This document shows, piece after piece, positions 44,701 through 54,485 of a stretch of 64,000 nt of DNA. A model generated the notes under the pieces. It did no database searches and was not told the origin of the DNA. It worked only from the letters and a program-made list of their open reading frames with translations. This stretch comes from Blastobasis lacticolella (Eukaryota > Arthropoda > Insecta > Lepidoptera > Blastobasidae): assembly GCA_905147135.1 (NCBI GenBank), contig LR990043.1:22631584-22695583 (forward strand), written 5' to 3'. Position 1 is the stretch's first letter, and the number at the start of each line of letters is the position of its first letter. The translations under genes and the position numbers were made by a program.

Positions 44701-45148
44701 AAATGTATAGGTATAGAAAACTATAAATGTATGTTTTGTGTTTCCTACCGCGTACCTTTGTTTACGAGTAGCCTGATTTTGGAAGCAGTTGCATGCATAA
44801 TGTAGGAAACCCGGAACATACCCTTGAAATCCTCTGTTTTCCTTGAGGACCGGTTTTACTCCCGCAAATTTTATCAACTATCCTGCTTGTCACTATTATT
44901 TATTGCTAGGCTAATTTTAGCTCGAGCACGTTCACACGACCCAATTTTTTGTTGGCGGAAAGTAGCAGCTATAAATCGTCCGACCCAGGCTTTACAGACA
45001 CACTTGTCTATCCCTGCAGTGTCAGCTGCGCGGGCGTCTCGTGTCCGTCTTCTCCTCGTCTCACTACTGCGGCGGCACCAACGACTCGGGCATCGCACTG
45101 CTGCAGGGCGGGAAACTACGATTGATACAGGTCACTGCAGACTTTTAG
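35761..45148 (+). CDS. EF-hand PPP-family protein phosphatase, 17 exons
   Basis: Exons by GT-AG and phase: 35761-35928, 36664-36807, 37038-37175 (in-frame alternative start 36957), 37261-37402, 37503-37629, 38019-38144, 38262-38393, 38471-38605, 38835-38890, 38976-39134, 39748-39893, 40106-40277, 40690-40927, 41632-41734, 42670-42809, 43828-44005, 45020-45148 (TAG). All phases join, giving about 810 residues. Residues 1-130 look Nudix-like without the catalytic glutamates (LLTKETSGEYWLP; INFELFG; PMRVYKIWLP). EF-hand loops are DINGRGGLSFLE (243-254, position 5 Arg, weak) and DTNRDLKLEYEE (285-296, good). The PPP domain has GDLHG (549), GDYVDRG (581), RGNHE (612), HGG (667) and RAHE (758): all metal and catalytic motifs, so probably an active metal-dependent Ser/Thr phosphatase. 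SAPNYC is replaced by SSSHYC. In rdgC/PPEF the EF-hands follow the phosphatase, so this is a different architecture. TTTTCAG just before the ATG suggests an upstream non-coding exon. Confidence 0.9.
37660..37931 (-). mobile_element. TA-flanked MITE, copy 2, in phosphatase intron 5
   Basis: It has the same family of ends as 31,542-31,800 but in inverted orientation: AGTAGAAGCTCGCCTAGTCT at the left, AGATTAGACGAGCTCTACT at the right, TA on both sides (37,658-37,659; 37,932-37,933). It is 272 bp, slightly longer than copy 1 because of a small insertion in the GTCGACTGCTCC region. It starts about 30 bases after the exon 5 donor. Confidence 0.85.
39195..39425. repeat. Dispersed repeat in phosphatase intron 10
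   Basis: It is the inverted counterpart of 30,540-30,850 (GTGAACTCTCATGAG, GGTTATGCACGACTCG, AGGGCTTTTCAGG, TTCATCGGATGCGACACCCCG). Confidence 0.6.
40362..40526. mobile_element. TAA-flanked foldback MITE, Harbinger-like
   Basis: Bases 40,362-40,430 are largely inverted in 40,455-40,526: GGGTAAAGTTCCGGGTTTCC against GGAAAACCGGAACATACCC, and GACGCAGTTGCATGCATAAT against ATGCATGCAACTGCGTCG. The flanks are TAA on both sides (40,359-40,361; 40,527-40,529). A 3-base TAA/TTA duplication with ends in GGG is typical of PIF/Harbinger-type MITEs. It sits in phosphatase intron 12. Related copies are at 44,222-44,640 and 44,730-44,823. Confidence 0.75.
40965..41410 (+). pseudogene. Decayed LINE reverse transcriptase fragment in intron 13
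   Basis: The frame at 40,969 reads GYADDSTVRDRYLSEAKAN, containing the YADD metal-binding motif of reverse transcriptase. After an in-frame TAG comes LDKALKAVSDWGETNLVAFN and KPQACLFSAKRS, the thumb-proximal part of CR1/jockey-type LINE polymerases. A further piece at 41,318-41,386 (LIKARLQSLEHRRRVARL, VFYR) is out of frame with the first after a deletion. The relic begins about 40 bases past the exon 13 donor. It is non-functional. Confidence 0.8.
41464..41565 (-). repeat. GATGATGA-tailed retroelement end, reversed
   Basis: ATCATCATCATCCGAGCGG through GGTCCGCTTTCCTGC to GCCCGATCTTCGGC is the reverse of 28,205-28,312. It lies 65 bases upstream of exon 14. Confidence 0.65.
41888..42146 (+). 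mobile_element. TA-type MITE, copy 3, in phosphatase intron 14
   Basis: It has the same orientation as copy 1 and is highly similar throughout (GTAGAGCTCGTCTAATCT to AGACTAGACGAGCCTTACC). The right end is mutated (GAGCC for GAGCTC) and the flanking duplication is not clear. Confidence 0.85.
42158..42232 (-). repeat. tRNA-like SINE head fragment
   Basis: On the minus strand, TACCGGGTTCGATCCCTGG is a B-box-like motif preceded by GGGGGCTCCAACTCGTACCCC. No body is attached. Confidence 0.5.
42431..42654 (+). repeat. ACAGTCCACTGCAGG-family repeat abutting exon 15
   Basis: It is a nearly full copy (GTGTGGTGTCCGGCAGAGTAG to GTTATGGGCTGTGATGATGAC), opposite to the one at 2,897-3,160. Only 15 bases separate its end from the acceptor of phosphatase exon 15, so the branch point of intron 14 must lie in or next to the repeat. 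Confidence 0.75.
42845..42985. repeat. 'CCCGCGACTTCGTTCCCG' repeat fragment
   Basis: Conserved core followed by ATAGCCTTTGTGCTATTCTGGGCTACAAGCTATATTGC. A similar TTTGCACTATTCTGGC stretch occurs at 49,931. Confidence 0.55.
43138..43375. repeat. 'AAATAAAGTCGCTTTC' repeat copy in intron 15
   Basis: TATAAAATAAAGTCGCTTTCGG to CTTGGGGCGGGCC. It is diverged from 30,305-30,510. Confidence 0.55.
43441..43790 (+). repeat. Full GCGGGCCACCTG-family copy in intron 15
   Basis: Runs from TTTTAAGAGAGGTAAAGCATAGC through GAGCCGCCCGACTGGGG, GGTGAGTAAGGTTGCTCC, CAGTGGAGGGACATTTGCC and CATCAGGTGGCCCGCTCGC to TATGACATAAAAAAATA. It ends about 40 bases upstream of exon 16. Confidence 0.8.
44090..44190 (+). repeat. 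GCGGGCCACCTG-family fragment
   Basis: GGCAACGCGTGGGTGATGCCC, CTGGTGTTGCAAACGTCC, ATTGGCTGCGGTGAC. A (CTAC)n run at 44,014-44,034 lies just after the exon 16 donor. Confidence 0.6.
44222..44640. mobile_element. Foldback MITE interrupted by a SINE
   Basis: The left half (TTTTCCTACCGAGTATC to ATTATGCATGCAACTG, to 44,285) and right half (CAATGCATGCAATTG at 44,518 onwards to GTACGTGGTAGGAAACCAGGAACATAC) match the Harbinger-like element at 40,362. The SINE at 44,287-44,518 separates them, so it inserted later. Confidence 0.55.
44287..44518 (-). repeat. tRNA-headed SINE, minus copy
   Basis: Read on the minus strand, the head has GTGGCCGAGTAGTTAAGG (A box) and CCGGGTTCGAATCCCACTG (B box). The body includes GGATCATAGTCAAGGCGG and ends in GATGATGATT. 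Fragments of the same body are at 31,460-31,520 and 61,485-61,560. It is not a functional tRNA. Confidence 0.75.
44730..44823. mobile_element. Partial Harbinger-like foldback MITE
   Basis: TGTTTCCTACCGCGTACC, GCAGTTGCATGCATAATG and GGAAACCCGGAACATACCC keep both ends but lack most of the right arm. Confidence 0.6.
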
Positions 45149-45184
45149 CGTAGATGGCAAACACTGAAGTTTCGAGACGCCTAG

Positions 45185-45360
45185 TATTCTTCCCAAGTCT
45201 TTCCTTTGCGCTACAACAGGGGGTTCTTCAAAAGGCTTGTCTACAGGTACCTCAAAGGCCGGCAGCGCATCAGCTCCCCTTATGTTGCAGATTTTGTCCA
45301 CGACGGTAGCCGTTTTCCATCGGGTGGACCGTCCGTCCGTGTGCCTCACTAGTCAATAAA
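45185..45360 (-). repeat. GCGGGCCACCTG-family derivative in the phosphatase 3' region
   Basis: Minus-strand order is GGCACACGGACGGACGGTCC, CACCCGATGGAAAACGGC and TTGAAGAACCCCCTG, related to 23,310-23,415. It begins about 40 bases after the stop codon. The plus-strand AATAAA at 45,355-45,360 at its edge could act as a polyadenylation signal for the phosphatase mRNA. Confidence 0.5.
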
Positions 45361-46170
45361 AAATATATTCTGCGACTTCTAAAAACGGTGTGGATGAACG
45401 CTGAAGTTTCGTGTAGACGCCTAATATTCGGAATAGGTGCCAACCTAATGCAGTGGCCTGGGCCTCGCCGTAACGTAACAAGGACAATTCTAAGACAAAT
45501 TACAAGTTAAATGTTTATTGGCTGTAACTTTTTTCGAAATCGTGTTTTGTGTAAGATGCTGACTTTGTAGTCAATTGTGATATTTGTGATCATCTTCAAG
45601 AATTTATAGTTTAGAAAATTCAAATAAACAATGTTCTAAATGACCTTTAATTTTAATGTAGCTTCACAGTTTAGATCTTTTAAAAACACTAATCAACTCT
45701 CGCTGAAGCCTCCGGTTTGATAATGACAGTCGAATAATAAAAACAAAAATGTTGCATCTGTGTTGATGTCTTACTTGTTTATATCAGTACTTTCAGCGCC
45801 TTACGCATTAGTAGCGCCACCTGGTGTAAATTCGTAGTGTGTTTGACGAAATTAATTATTTTGTATGTTTATTTAGAACCAAAAAGTATCTACGTAGCAG
45901 CTGGATGGATAGGTTTTATTCACGTTCTTTAGGTTAAGCCAGCGTTATGATAATGTAATAAACATTTGAGTATTGAGTATTGAATGTATGGAGGAGCTCC
46001 CGTAAACTTACTTTTAAACTTCATCTTTCAATTAAATAATTGTTTAACAAGCTAGCCGTTTATTAACCGGTTAATTTAAACTCTGACAGCGGCATCTATA
46101 CCCCAAAATAGATATCTACCAAAAGGTCGACTACATAGAGACGTCCGAAATGCTAAATTCAGAAGAAAAA
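45361..46170. other. Intergenic DNA, possible 3' UTR
   Basis: CTGAAGTTTCGTGTAGACGCC at 45,401 repeats a segment at 45,157. AATAAA at 45,623-45,628 is another candidate polyadenylation signal for the phosphatase. I see nothing else. Confidence 0.4.
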
Positions 46171-46171
46171 A

Positions 46172-46326
46172 GCGTGAGAGCAAGATCAAAGTGGAATGTA
46201 TTGCTCAAGAATAAGGTCCATTTTTGTATAACTTATATTATGTTACATGTCGCTCTGCTTTCCAAAAGGCGTGATTCTTCTTTGATTTTGATTTGGTGTC
46301 ATTCCTCTTTGATCTTGCTTTCGCGC
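46172..46326. repeat. Foldback element, 27-base arms
   Basis: GCGTGAGAGCAAGATCAAAG (46,172 onwards) is inverted as CTTTGATCTTGCTTTCGCGC (to 46,326), with CATTCC and GGAATG at the inner arm ends. It is a small MITE candidate; the target duplication is unclear. Confidence 0.55.
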
Positions 46327-48150
46327 TGTTTGCTTCTAAATTAAGCAAAGTGTAAAAATTATAAGCCTTTTATTGCTTTGATAAAAAAAAAAGGGTGATA
46401 AACTTACGTTTTTATACACTCATATAAGAACGTAAGTGAAGGAGTTTTATTGGGCCATTACAACCAACCGAAATATAAATGGTTTCTATAAGGAATGGTT
46501 AAGAAACAACGGAAAATTCCATTCATAGTTTTATTTATACAGTTTTACAAAACGGGTTTCAGTTGAACGTGAACTGAACAATATCACTCACTGATGCGTT
46601 CAAGTCAGCGCTGCTTGTACAATTATGAAAATGGCAAAGAGTGTGCTCAAAAGTGATGTATTAGCAATAGATAAAAATCCAATAACAATAAGTCCACCTA
46701 CGTTGGAAACGACACTGACAAGCAAAATTTTCTGATTTCAAAAATATATTACATAGAGTGCTGTGAGTAATCGAATATAGGTAGTACGTTTAGTAGATCT
46801 TTACTGTAAAAACAAAAATTGATATATTATTTCTTTTAGCGTCGATATCTAATTTAACGATACTGATTAAAATTATCGTTTTCCTTATTAGAAAGATTTT
46901 CAGTTAATTTGTAATGTTATGAACGAGCTCTTTGCCACAGTTATAATGTAGCCAACAAAATAAGCACATTTATTTAGCAATTTCCTCTTATTTGTCTTAT
47001 ATGAATATTGCCTAAAACAACAATGCTTATTTGATTGACCTTATCAAGTAGGAAACATACAAATATTATCTGTCTATTTTAGGATTTCATATTAATTAAT
47101 ATAAATCTAGTTTAATATGAAGAAGAATTAAATTAACAATATTTTATAAACATGAAGCATATGATGATACAAAAAGAAAATAATGTTTTCAGTATCTCTC
47201 CATGAGCTGTTTAAATAGGTGTAGTAATTATGTGATTATTTAAAAAAATCACAGCGTGAGCCTGTCATTATAGTTTGAAAATATTATTTTCAATTTTTCA
47301 GGCATGCATAGAAATGACGAAATAATCTATATCGTTAATTACTATGTACAATATTATTTCTGAGATACGTCCACAACTCAAAATTAAATCTAATATCCAG
47401 TTATTGTTACAGTTAAATTGTAGCGGAATTTGTTTTACAATGCAAAAAATAATCAATATTGATATAATGGTTTCACCTAAATAGATATTTAGTATCTATT
47501 TAGTATAAATACTTATCCAGGAAGTAATGTTTGTATATGTATTGTGATGTCTGCTTATAAGTATTGTTGAAAGGAGATACAGTCAGAATATAGAAAGCAG
47601 TAGGAAAATCAGACCTGTTAATACTCTTCCGAATTAATGGAATTTGTCCCTTTTCATTTGCAAACCAAGCATCTGACAGACTGTGCACATATATAAGCAA
47701 ATAAGTCTGTATTATTGTATTCTTATGCTTTTTTAAATGACTTAAGCATAAAAATATGAAAACATAAAAAAATAACACATTGTTTCAAATTTATATCCGG
47801 TTAACTCACTGCCTTTGTTACTGATTTTTACGCACTCAATTGCATTAAGTGCTCAAAAACATAACAATGAGCAAGGACAAGTATTCCAAATGTAATCAAC
47901 TCGATTATAAATCATACATTTCGTGATTGAGATACTCTACCGAGAAAAGTAATTCAGTTTCTCGAGAAAATGACATCAAGGTGGACATTACCCAAAAAAT
48001 TATGACAAAACATATACCACATTCAAAATATAAAGATACCTTGTCCGTTCATACTATCAAGTTTCTTTCATAATTCTTCAAAACACTTTCATCTGCACTA
48101 CATAAATAAAACTGAATTATAGTAGTCAAAGTCACTGTTTTGCACTGTCC
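46327..48150. other. AT-rich intergenic DNA between convergent genes
   Basis: No gene or recognised repeat. It separates the 3' end of the phosphatase gene from the 3' end of the SUMO protease gene, so both 3' UTRs should reach into this gap. Confidence 0.5.
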
Positions 48151-48190
48151 GTTTTACATTTCCGGCACTTTTCGCAGCAGTAGCCGACGT

Positions 48191-51100
48191 TTACAGCAGT
48201 AGCCGGCCTTGTAGTATCTCCAGCGCCATCTTGCGGCGCAAATACGGCATGTGCGTCTGCGTGAACGAGTACGGCGCGTTCCGGCACGAGAACTCCGCGA
48301 ACGTGCACGTGAACATGCCGCAATCGCTGCCGTTCATTTGCTGAGGAATGTCCTGCAACGACACGAACGGTAGGTTAACAAAAGATCCATGTGTGAGCAA
48401 AGTGGTACGAGATGGATGAACGTCTATGGTGTAACAAAAATCACCATGACTGCCATTGTTTTACTACTTACTGGGCAGGCATTTGACTGTCATTTTCATC
48501 TGATGGAAAGCGACAATGAGGCCGAAGATGGATCATGATTATCCAGAAACAGACTATTTGCATAGGTCAGAGCTTTAAGAAGTCCAGATTGTACTAATGA
48601 ACAGAGACTACCTGAAGTCATATTTATTTTTGGAGTATGACCTCCATTCTGCGTGTTCTGTCACTTGACTCTCTTTATTAACTGTCGATATTATCGACAT
48701 ATCGATGACATTATGGTGTCACACAGCAGGAAGGTCTAAGAACGAGGATATACTAACCTTGCTGAGACAGACTGACTTCCAGCCGTCACCGTTGAAGGGC
48801 TGCCCCTTCTTGTCCTGGTGTTCGTCTCTGAGGTACTGCATCAGGGCGTCGAGACACTGGTTGTTGCGGCCGCCCATGCTGTCCAGGTACGAGATCTGCT
48901 TCTTGCGGAAGTCCACCAGGCTGAGGCACCAGTGCACCCCCAGGTGGACTGGCACCACCATTAGGTCGTTTGCGAATACGTCCACCTGACAAAAAAAATT
49001 ACGTTATATTGTTAGACCGTCACCTCAAGTTGACGCTGATGATTAGACTGTCATCCCACTTGGTTAAATGGTAAAGTCATAGTATTCTTTATTGTATCTA
49101 TATAGTATTCTATCTAGTGTTTGGTTCAAACATTTAAGCATATGACATGTCTTGATAATTATGAAATTATCTTCGGCGAAGGTCAGCTTGCACCGAAGTG
49201 GCAGCTGTGGGAAGCATTTAGCTCAGCAAGGAGGAGAAACGCGAGGTTGCCAGTGGCCAAGGAGTACGCTCACTCACCAGTGGTGAATGCTAATGGGAGT
49301 CTAGGATTTTGTAACAGCGTTGTGTTTGTAACAGCGTGTCGTCGTCTAATAAAGATTCTTTCTTTCACGAGCCCCCACTCCTGATTTTATAAGCTTTATC
49401 TTTGTAATTTTTTAATGAATTAAGATATATAAAAATACATGTATAATATTTTTAATAACCTTGCTGACGGACCAATTACAATTAAAAAATGTTAACCCAG
49501 TCATCATCCTTATTGCATGCAGTGTTAGCGTCACTCCACCGCAAACCAATGTCAAGTGCTTCCAAAAACGTGCGTAAATCGCGAATAATCACGATCAGTC
49601 AAACATAATGGTGAGGTGACAAACCTTCCTGGTCCACCGCCTCAGGCCCGCCTGTCCGCTTTGTATCAGCTTCGGATAGAAGAATGTGTTGGCTGCGTAC
49701 ACCCTAGGGAGGTCCTGCCGATCCTCGGCGCGTTGCATCAGCAAATTCATGTAGAAGTTGATCACCTCGTCGTTTAGCCAATTGAGACCTGCTAGTGTTT
49801 GCAAGTCACGTCTGTGAAGAAAAGAAAATCATACTTAAGACTCTTACTGGAATATGCCTTTCAAATATGGTGCCCCTTCTGGGCACGACTTCGTCCGCGT
49901 AGAAATCGCATATAACGTTAGAATTCTAGGCTTTGCACTATTCTGGCTGTTAAATAAAAGTCTAAAAATGTTAAGGAGGAACAAGTCAACTTGTGGACTG
50001 TTATACATTGTCTCAGATCGATTTGCCATGGACGTAAACAAACAAAAGAACAGTGCTTCAGTTTTGTAAGCATTTAATATTGAATTGGAATGGAGTGTTT
50101 GTTTACATTCATGGAAAATTTATCTGAGCCGGATTCGCGTTTTACCAGAAAAGCAGCGATTTTAAACTTTATCTCTATTAGAAAGGCTTAATCCAAGTGG
50201 CGCCGTGCAGGGCGATTTTCCAAGCTCTTAAGATTTCCTAATGGAGATAAGGCTTAGAATGGTGTGGTGGTGGAGATGCTGGCTGCAGGCTGCACTCTGG
50301 TGTGAATTGAGCCTTATGGACTCTAGAAGAGCAGTTGAACAAAGTGTAAACAACTCAACAAATAAATAGGTTAGGCCTGGTTTTGTACAGCTAATCACAG
50401 GAAATTAATATTTAGAATAAAAAAAGGAAGTAGTAGAATAACATACCTATGTATCCTTAAATTAAACTTCTCAACGAGGAGTTGTCCCGCTGGGCCCGGC
50501 CCCAGTGCCCGGCTAATCAGCTTCTCCTGCTCTGGAGTTAGCTCGGGAAGCTCAGCCACTGGCTGTGGCTCTTCTATAAGGCTCTCAGGTATACTCAGTT
50601 CATACTTTAACTTATGTTCTAAATGAGCTAACTTTTGTTCATAGTTTACTTTAGATATGATGTCAGATTCTCGTCGAGCGTCTGAAAGTTTCTCCTGAGT
50701 TTCTAATTTCTTTTTTCTATATTTCGAATTTAATTTAGAGAGGAAGTCATCACTTACTACAGCCCTGCCCTTCAAGGAATCTCGAAATGAGTTCACCGGG
50801 TCAATCCTTACCGAAGAAGTTGATGACTCGGATGGGACAACTTCAACTTCAGAATCTGAGGAGTTTATCGAGGCCACTGTCACAGGATCATATTCCTTCG
50901 TAGTTTCATTTTCTTTCTCAGATAGAATGTCTCTTTCAACAAATTTTATGTCATTCAATGCTTGTCTCTGTGACCTCAATGTTTTCCTGAAAGATGCAGC
51001 TTCTTCTGCAATGTTTATTATTTCAGCAGGTTTTCGTGTTGCCATAGGTTTGGTTGTTTCAGCAACCCTCCGTATCAATTCTTGGTAATTTCTTTTTTCA

Positions 51101-52570
51101 TCTAAATTAAATACTTCTGATAGTGTTGACCGTGCACTGCCATTACCTAGGTATCTACTTCTAACCTGTGACAGATTAGAAGGCTTTGAAGCCATTTGCA
51201 TCCATCTAGGCACAGGAGTTGGGGCTTTCTTATATGATTTAGTAATGCCAGGTGCTGTTCTAAATTTGTTCAATGGTTTTGGAGAGTTCCTGTCATTTTT
51301 CTTCAGCCTGTAGAATATTACATCATCATCTTCTGTTGCATCATCCACATCATTGTTTAATGTGAAGTATTTATATGGTTTCACAGGTGGTGGTGTTGTG
51401 AATTTCTCAACAAAAACAACATCATCATTATTGGTATCACTTTCCTCATCATCCAAATTGACGTACAGGAGTTTGGGACTCTTTGGTTTTGTTGGTTTCT
51501 TTTCCCATGTCACCTGGAATAAAATTGTTAGTATTTCAAACAAAGAAGTCAAACAAGACTGCCTTGTTACTTTTAGTATTCTATTTCAGTAATCCATTTT
51601 TCTTCTAACTTTGTAAAGGTATTATTTATGTCACTTTCTGCAGGTTACACACTAAATTGACAGAAAAACATACAGAAGATAACTTGGTTAATTTAGCTTA
51701 CATCAAGTGTAATCTTGTGTGCTCAATGATTTCAACTATACCTTCTATTTTCTCTATCCTGTCTAAAGACAAGTCCCAGATTGAATTAGTATGAGATTTA
51801 GAGAAAGTATGTGACTAGAGGACATAGTTCTGAAAAGTGAATAGTAATGAAATAAATGTCATACCTCTGCCTCATCATCGTCTAGAACAGCATGCACAAC
51901 GGGCCTAACTGGAGTGTGCATGCGGGGTTTCCTTGCTGGTGTTGAAACACCATTTTCTGTCACACCGACTAGTTGCACTGGCACTGTTCTAATTTTGCTT
52001 GCAGCCTTCCCACCAATATCTATTGGAGTAGAGGTGCTGGGATGACCAGCCTCTACTTGTATTGGCACATATCTCACTTTTTTACTCCTCTCCTCCCTGT
52101 TCCAGATATCTATAAGTAACAAAAATAATAGGTTGTTAGGTTTCGCCACATACTGTTTATTTACACGAAAAACAAGGTCTCACCATTAGACGCCATAACA
52201 TCTGGAAAACTAGTTCGTTTTAGTTGCTTCAATCTCTTCAGTGCCGGGGAATCATCATCGGGCAAACAGTCGTCGTCGGTCCTGTAAGCGAGAAAAGTAA
52301 TGTACACGCTGGCATCATAAAAATTAGCAGACTTCACAAGGCTCTTACTCACTGCCAGAACTTTGAAGCGAGCTTCAACGGGATCCTGTACATTTTTGAT
52401 GGCCCAATGAACACGCTAAATACAGTTTTCGGCAACCTTTGCCGCCATAACTAACTGAATTATTGTAAACAACAAATGTCATACCTGTCGCGTTTGAAGC
52501 TCGTTCTAATTGCAGTATCTTCATCACACCAACCAAGTAATGTACGGATATAAGCCACAACGGACTTCAT
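48191..52570 (-). CDS. Ulp1: SENP1/Ulp1-family SUMO-specific protease
   Basis: Seven exons on minus: 52570-52485, 52281-52184, 52109-51865, 51513-50447, 49811-49625, 48985-48758, 48352-48191 (TAA). All junctions are GT-AG and in phase, giving 690 residues. The N-terminal ~495 residues are acidic, serine-rich and basic by turns, as in SENP1/2 regulatory regions, with a coiled-coil-like stretch around the YEQKLAHLEHKLKYEL motif. The C-terminal C48 peptidase domain (about 480-690) contains LAGLNWLNDEVINFYMNLL, catalytic His579 (GVHWCLSLVD), Asp596 (YLDSMGG), Gln642 (PQQMNGS) and Cys648 (SDCGMFTC). By family it processes SUMO precursors and removes SUMO from proteins, typically in the nucleus or at its envelope. 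The start gives MKSVVAYIRTLLGW, with AAAAATG context. It converges on the phosphatase gene and diverges from the Maf gene. Confidence 0.95.
48470..48545. repeat. 'CAGGCATTTGACTG' repeat fragment in an intron
   Basis: GGGCAGGCATTTGACTGTC, CATCTGATGGAAAGCGAC and GAGGCCGAAGATGGA match 56,876-56,945 downstream of the Maf gene. It lies in SUMO-protease intron 6. Confidence 0.55.
49190..49385 (+). repeat. Retroelement-like tail in SUMO-protease intron 5
   Basis: A GC-richer body (CAGCAAGGAGGAGAAACGCG) is followed by a doubled TTTGTAACAGCGTGT motif and ends TCTAATAAAGATTCTTTCTTTC, the form of a LINE or SINE 3' end inserted antisense to the host gene. Confidence 0.4.
49870..50340. repeat. Repeat fragments in SUMO-protease intron 4
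   Basis: Bases 49,875-49,945 hold the CACGACTTCGTCCGCGTAGAA core with TTTGCACTATTCTGGC. Bases 50,168-50,250 have TTATCTCTATTAGAAAGGC inverted as TTTCCTAATGGAGATAAGGC, a small foldback. Confidence 0.5.
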
Positions 52571-53007
52571 TTTTAATAAATTATGTTTCCATCACATAAA
52601 TGCACGTGTGAGACAGTATCGTATGAAGAAAAAGTCGCAAAATCCACGATAATACACTGATGGAATCCTTCACTGGCAGGCATTTGATTCGTAATAGACT
52701 AGATAGAAAAGTTCACAAATTAGATAGAGAGAGGAATAGAGTACAATGAGTAATAACTTTGACTATGGTCTGTCATTCTATAACCTGTGGCAGTAATGCA
52801 AGGTTGGTAGGATTTACTATAAATTCGGTAAAATAGGTAGAGATAGTAAAAAATTGACACAAAATATTTATTTTTATTTTGTTCATTATAAACATATTAT
52901 AAACTTTCTTTTATTATAAATGTCTATTATTCCATACATACATAAGCCAATTACTGATTCACTCTTTGTTTCCATAAAATATAATAACAAACTATATGGG
53001 TATGTTA
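52571..53007. other. Region upstream of the SUMO protease
   Basis: It contains the 5' UTR and presumably the promoter of the minus-strand gene. CACGTG (E-box) occurs at about 52,602. No other element is clear. Confidence 0.35.
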
Positions 53008-53015
53008 GTACTAAC

Positions 53016-53648
53016 TAGAGATGAAACGGATAGTGGTTTGGCCGGATACCGGATACCGGATATCCGGCCAGCCTCTTAGCCGGATAGCCGGATATCCGGC
53101 TGAACATTTACTCTGAACAAATTGTTTCTGTGAGACTGCATGGGTGATTTCAAGGCATCCTTAGAAAAATTTGAACGTTGAACTAAACAATTCTTTCGAC
53201 CTCGAAAGGATTCGTGGTTTTAAAATACGGGCTTACACATGCCCCCAGCATATTGGAGGATAAATGACATCGTTTATTACCTCTAAATATGTATTTTTCA
53301 TCCAGTATAAACCTTGATTGACTTTGGAAAAAATATTATACTAAACAACACTTGTCAAAACAACACACGACTAAAATGCGCTTTTTTACGCTATTCAAAG
53401 TACGTATCTAATGTCTCATATATCCCCGAGAAATTTAGAGAACGCCGAATGCGATGGTATGGGTATGTGCTCTGTCACCCAAAAGACCGCTATGGTGCAA
53501 ATAGCCCTAAATTTGTTGACGACGATGAAATTTTCATACATTTTTGACTTCTTTTACTTTTTACTAACCGGTATCCGGCCGGATATTAACGAGCTATCCG
53601 GTATCCGGCCGGATAGTAAATTAAGGTCGGATATCCGTTTCATCTCTA
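53016..53648. mobile_element. hAT-like non-autonomous element, copy 1 (633 bp)
   Basis: The inverted ends are TAGAGATGAAACGGATA and TATCCGTTTCATCTCTA, flanked by the exact 8-base duplication GTACTAAC (53,008-53,015 and 53,649-53,656). Subterminal DNA at both ends is packed with GGATACCGGATATCCGGCC-type palindromic units. The interior has a fragment resembling a LINE ORF2 C-terminus (RRMRWYGYVLCHPKDRYG) but no transposase. A second, longer copy with the same ends lies at 58,013-59,412. Confidence 0.9.
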
Positions 53649-53656
53649 GTACTAAC

Positions 53657-54477
53657 ATTTAATTGTTTTTTTTTTTTTATAATATTTTAATTATTTTTTA
53701 TGTTATTATGTTGGCCACGTTTTTTCTCTATAAAATAATTTTATTCTGCACGCAATGTTCAATAATACCAACCACAACATTCAAATCATCGATTATTAAA
53801 TAACATTTGTCATGCCTATCTCGGCAATGTCTCAACAACTTGTCAAACTTTAACTTAAAAAGCAGTGCCGCCAGTCATACAAGAATTTTCTACACTAGGA
53901 TGATGATATTGACTTTAAGGTATTGATATTTATCTTCTTTTCGATGTAATTTATTTTAGATTTAATAATTCAACGGTTTTTGGAAGTTATTGCTCCTTGG
54001 GGCTCAACTTTATAAATTTTTGCAATAGATTTCTGGTTGACTGGAAGATAAAACTGTATACCTGTAACTCCGCCTTTGTACCTTAATGACAATGAAGTTT
54101 TAATAAATAAATAAACCTGAGTTTACAATTATAGCAATAATTGACTTAATGAATAATTTAATAAGTTTGATCCATATAATATTCAATGACATGCATTAAT
54201 GGGCCGGATCGGCCTAGTGTGGCACAATACACGTTTACAATGAATTTGCTCCTTCCAATTTTATTATATTCAAATTGGAACGGATGAAAACTACTAGTAT
54301 AGCGCAGTATAGGTATTGTATACAAAAAAAGCACACTGGATTTTAATTCAGTTGGAAATTATAACTAGACAGCTGTCAACACTGAAAATGGTCAAAAAAT
54401 TTAAGTGGTCAGCTCGATAGTCTGTGGATCGTCTTGTCTGTCTGTGGTCTGTGGTGCAATCTGTCAAGCAGGCAGGT
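53657..54477. other. AT-rich DNA
   Basis: No gene or recognised repeat. Confidence 0.5.
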
Positions 54478-54485
54478 CTGCGCGC

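Noticed and set aside
51353..51592. 79-codon plus-strand open frame
   Set aside because: It is antisense to the large exon 4 of the SUMO protease and is a shadow.
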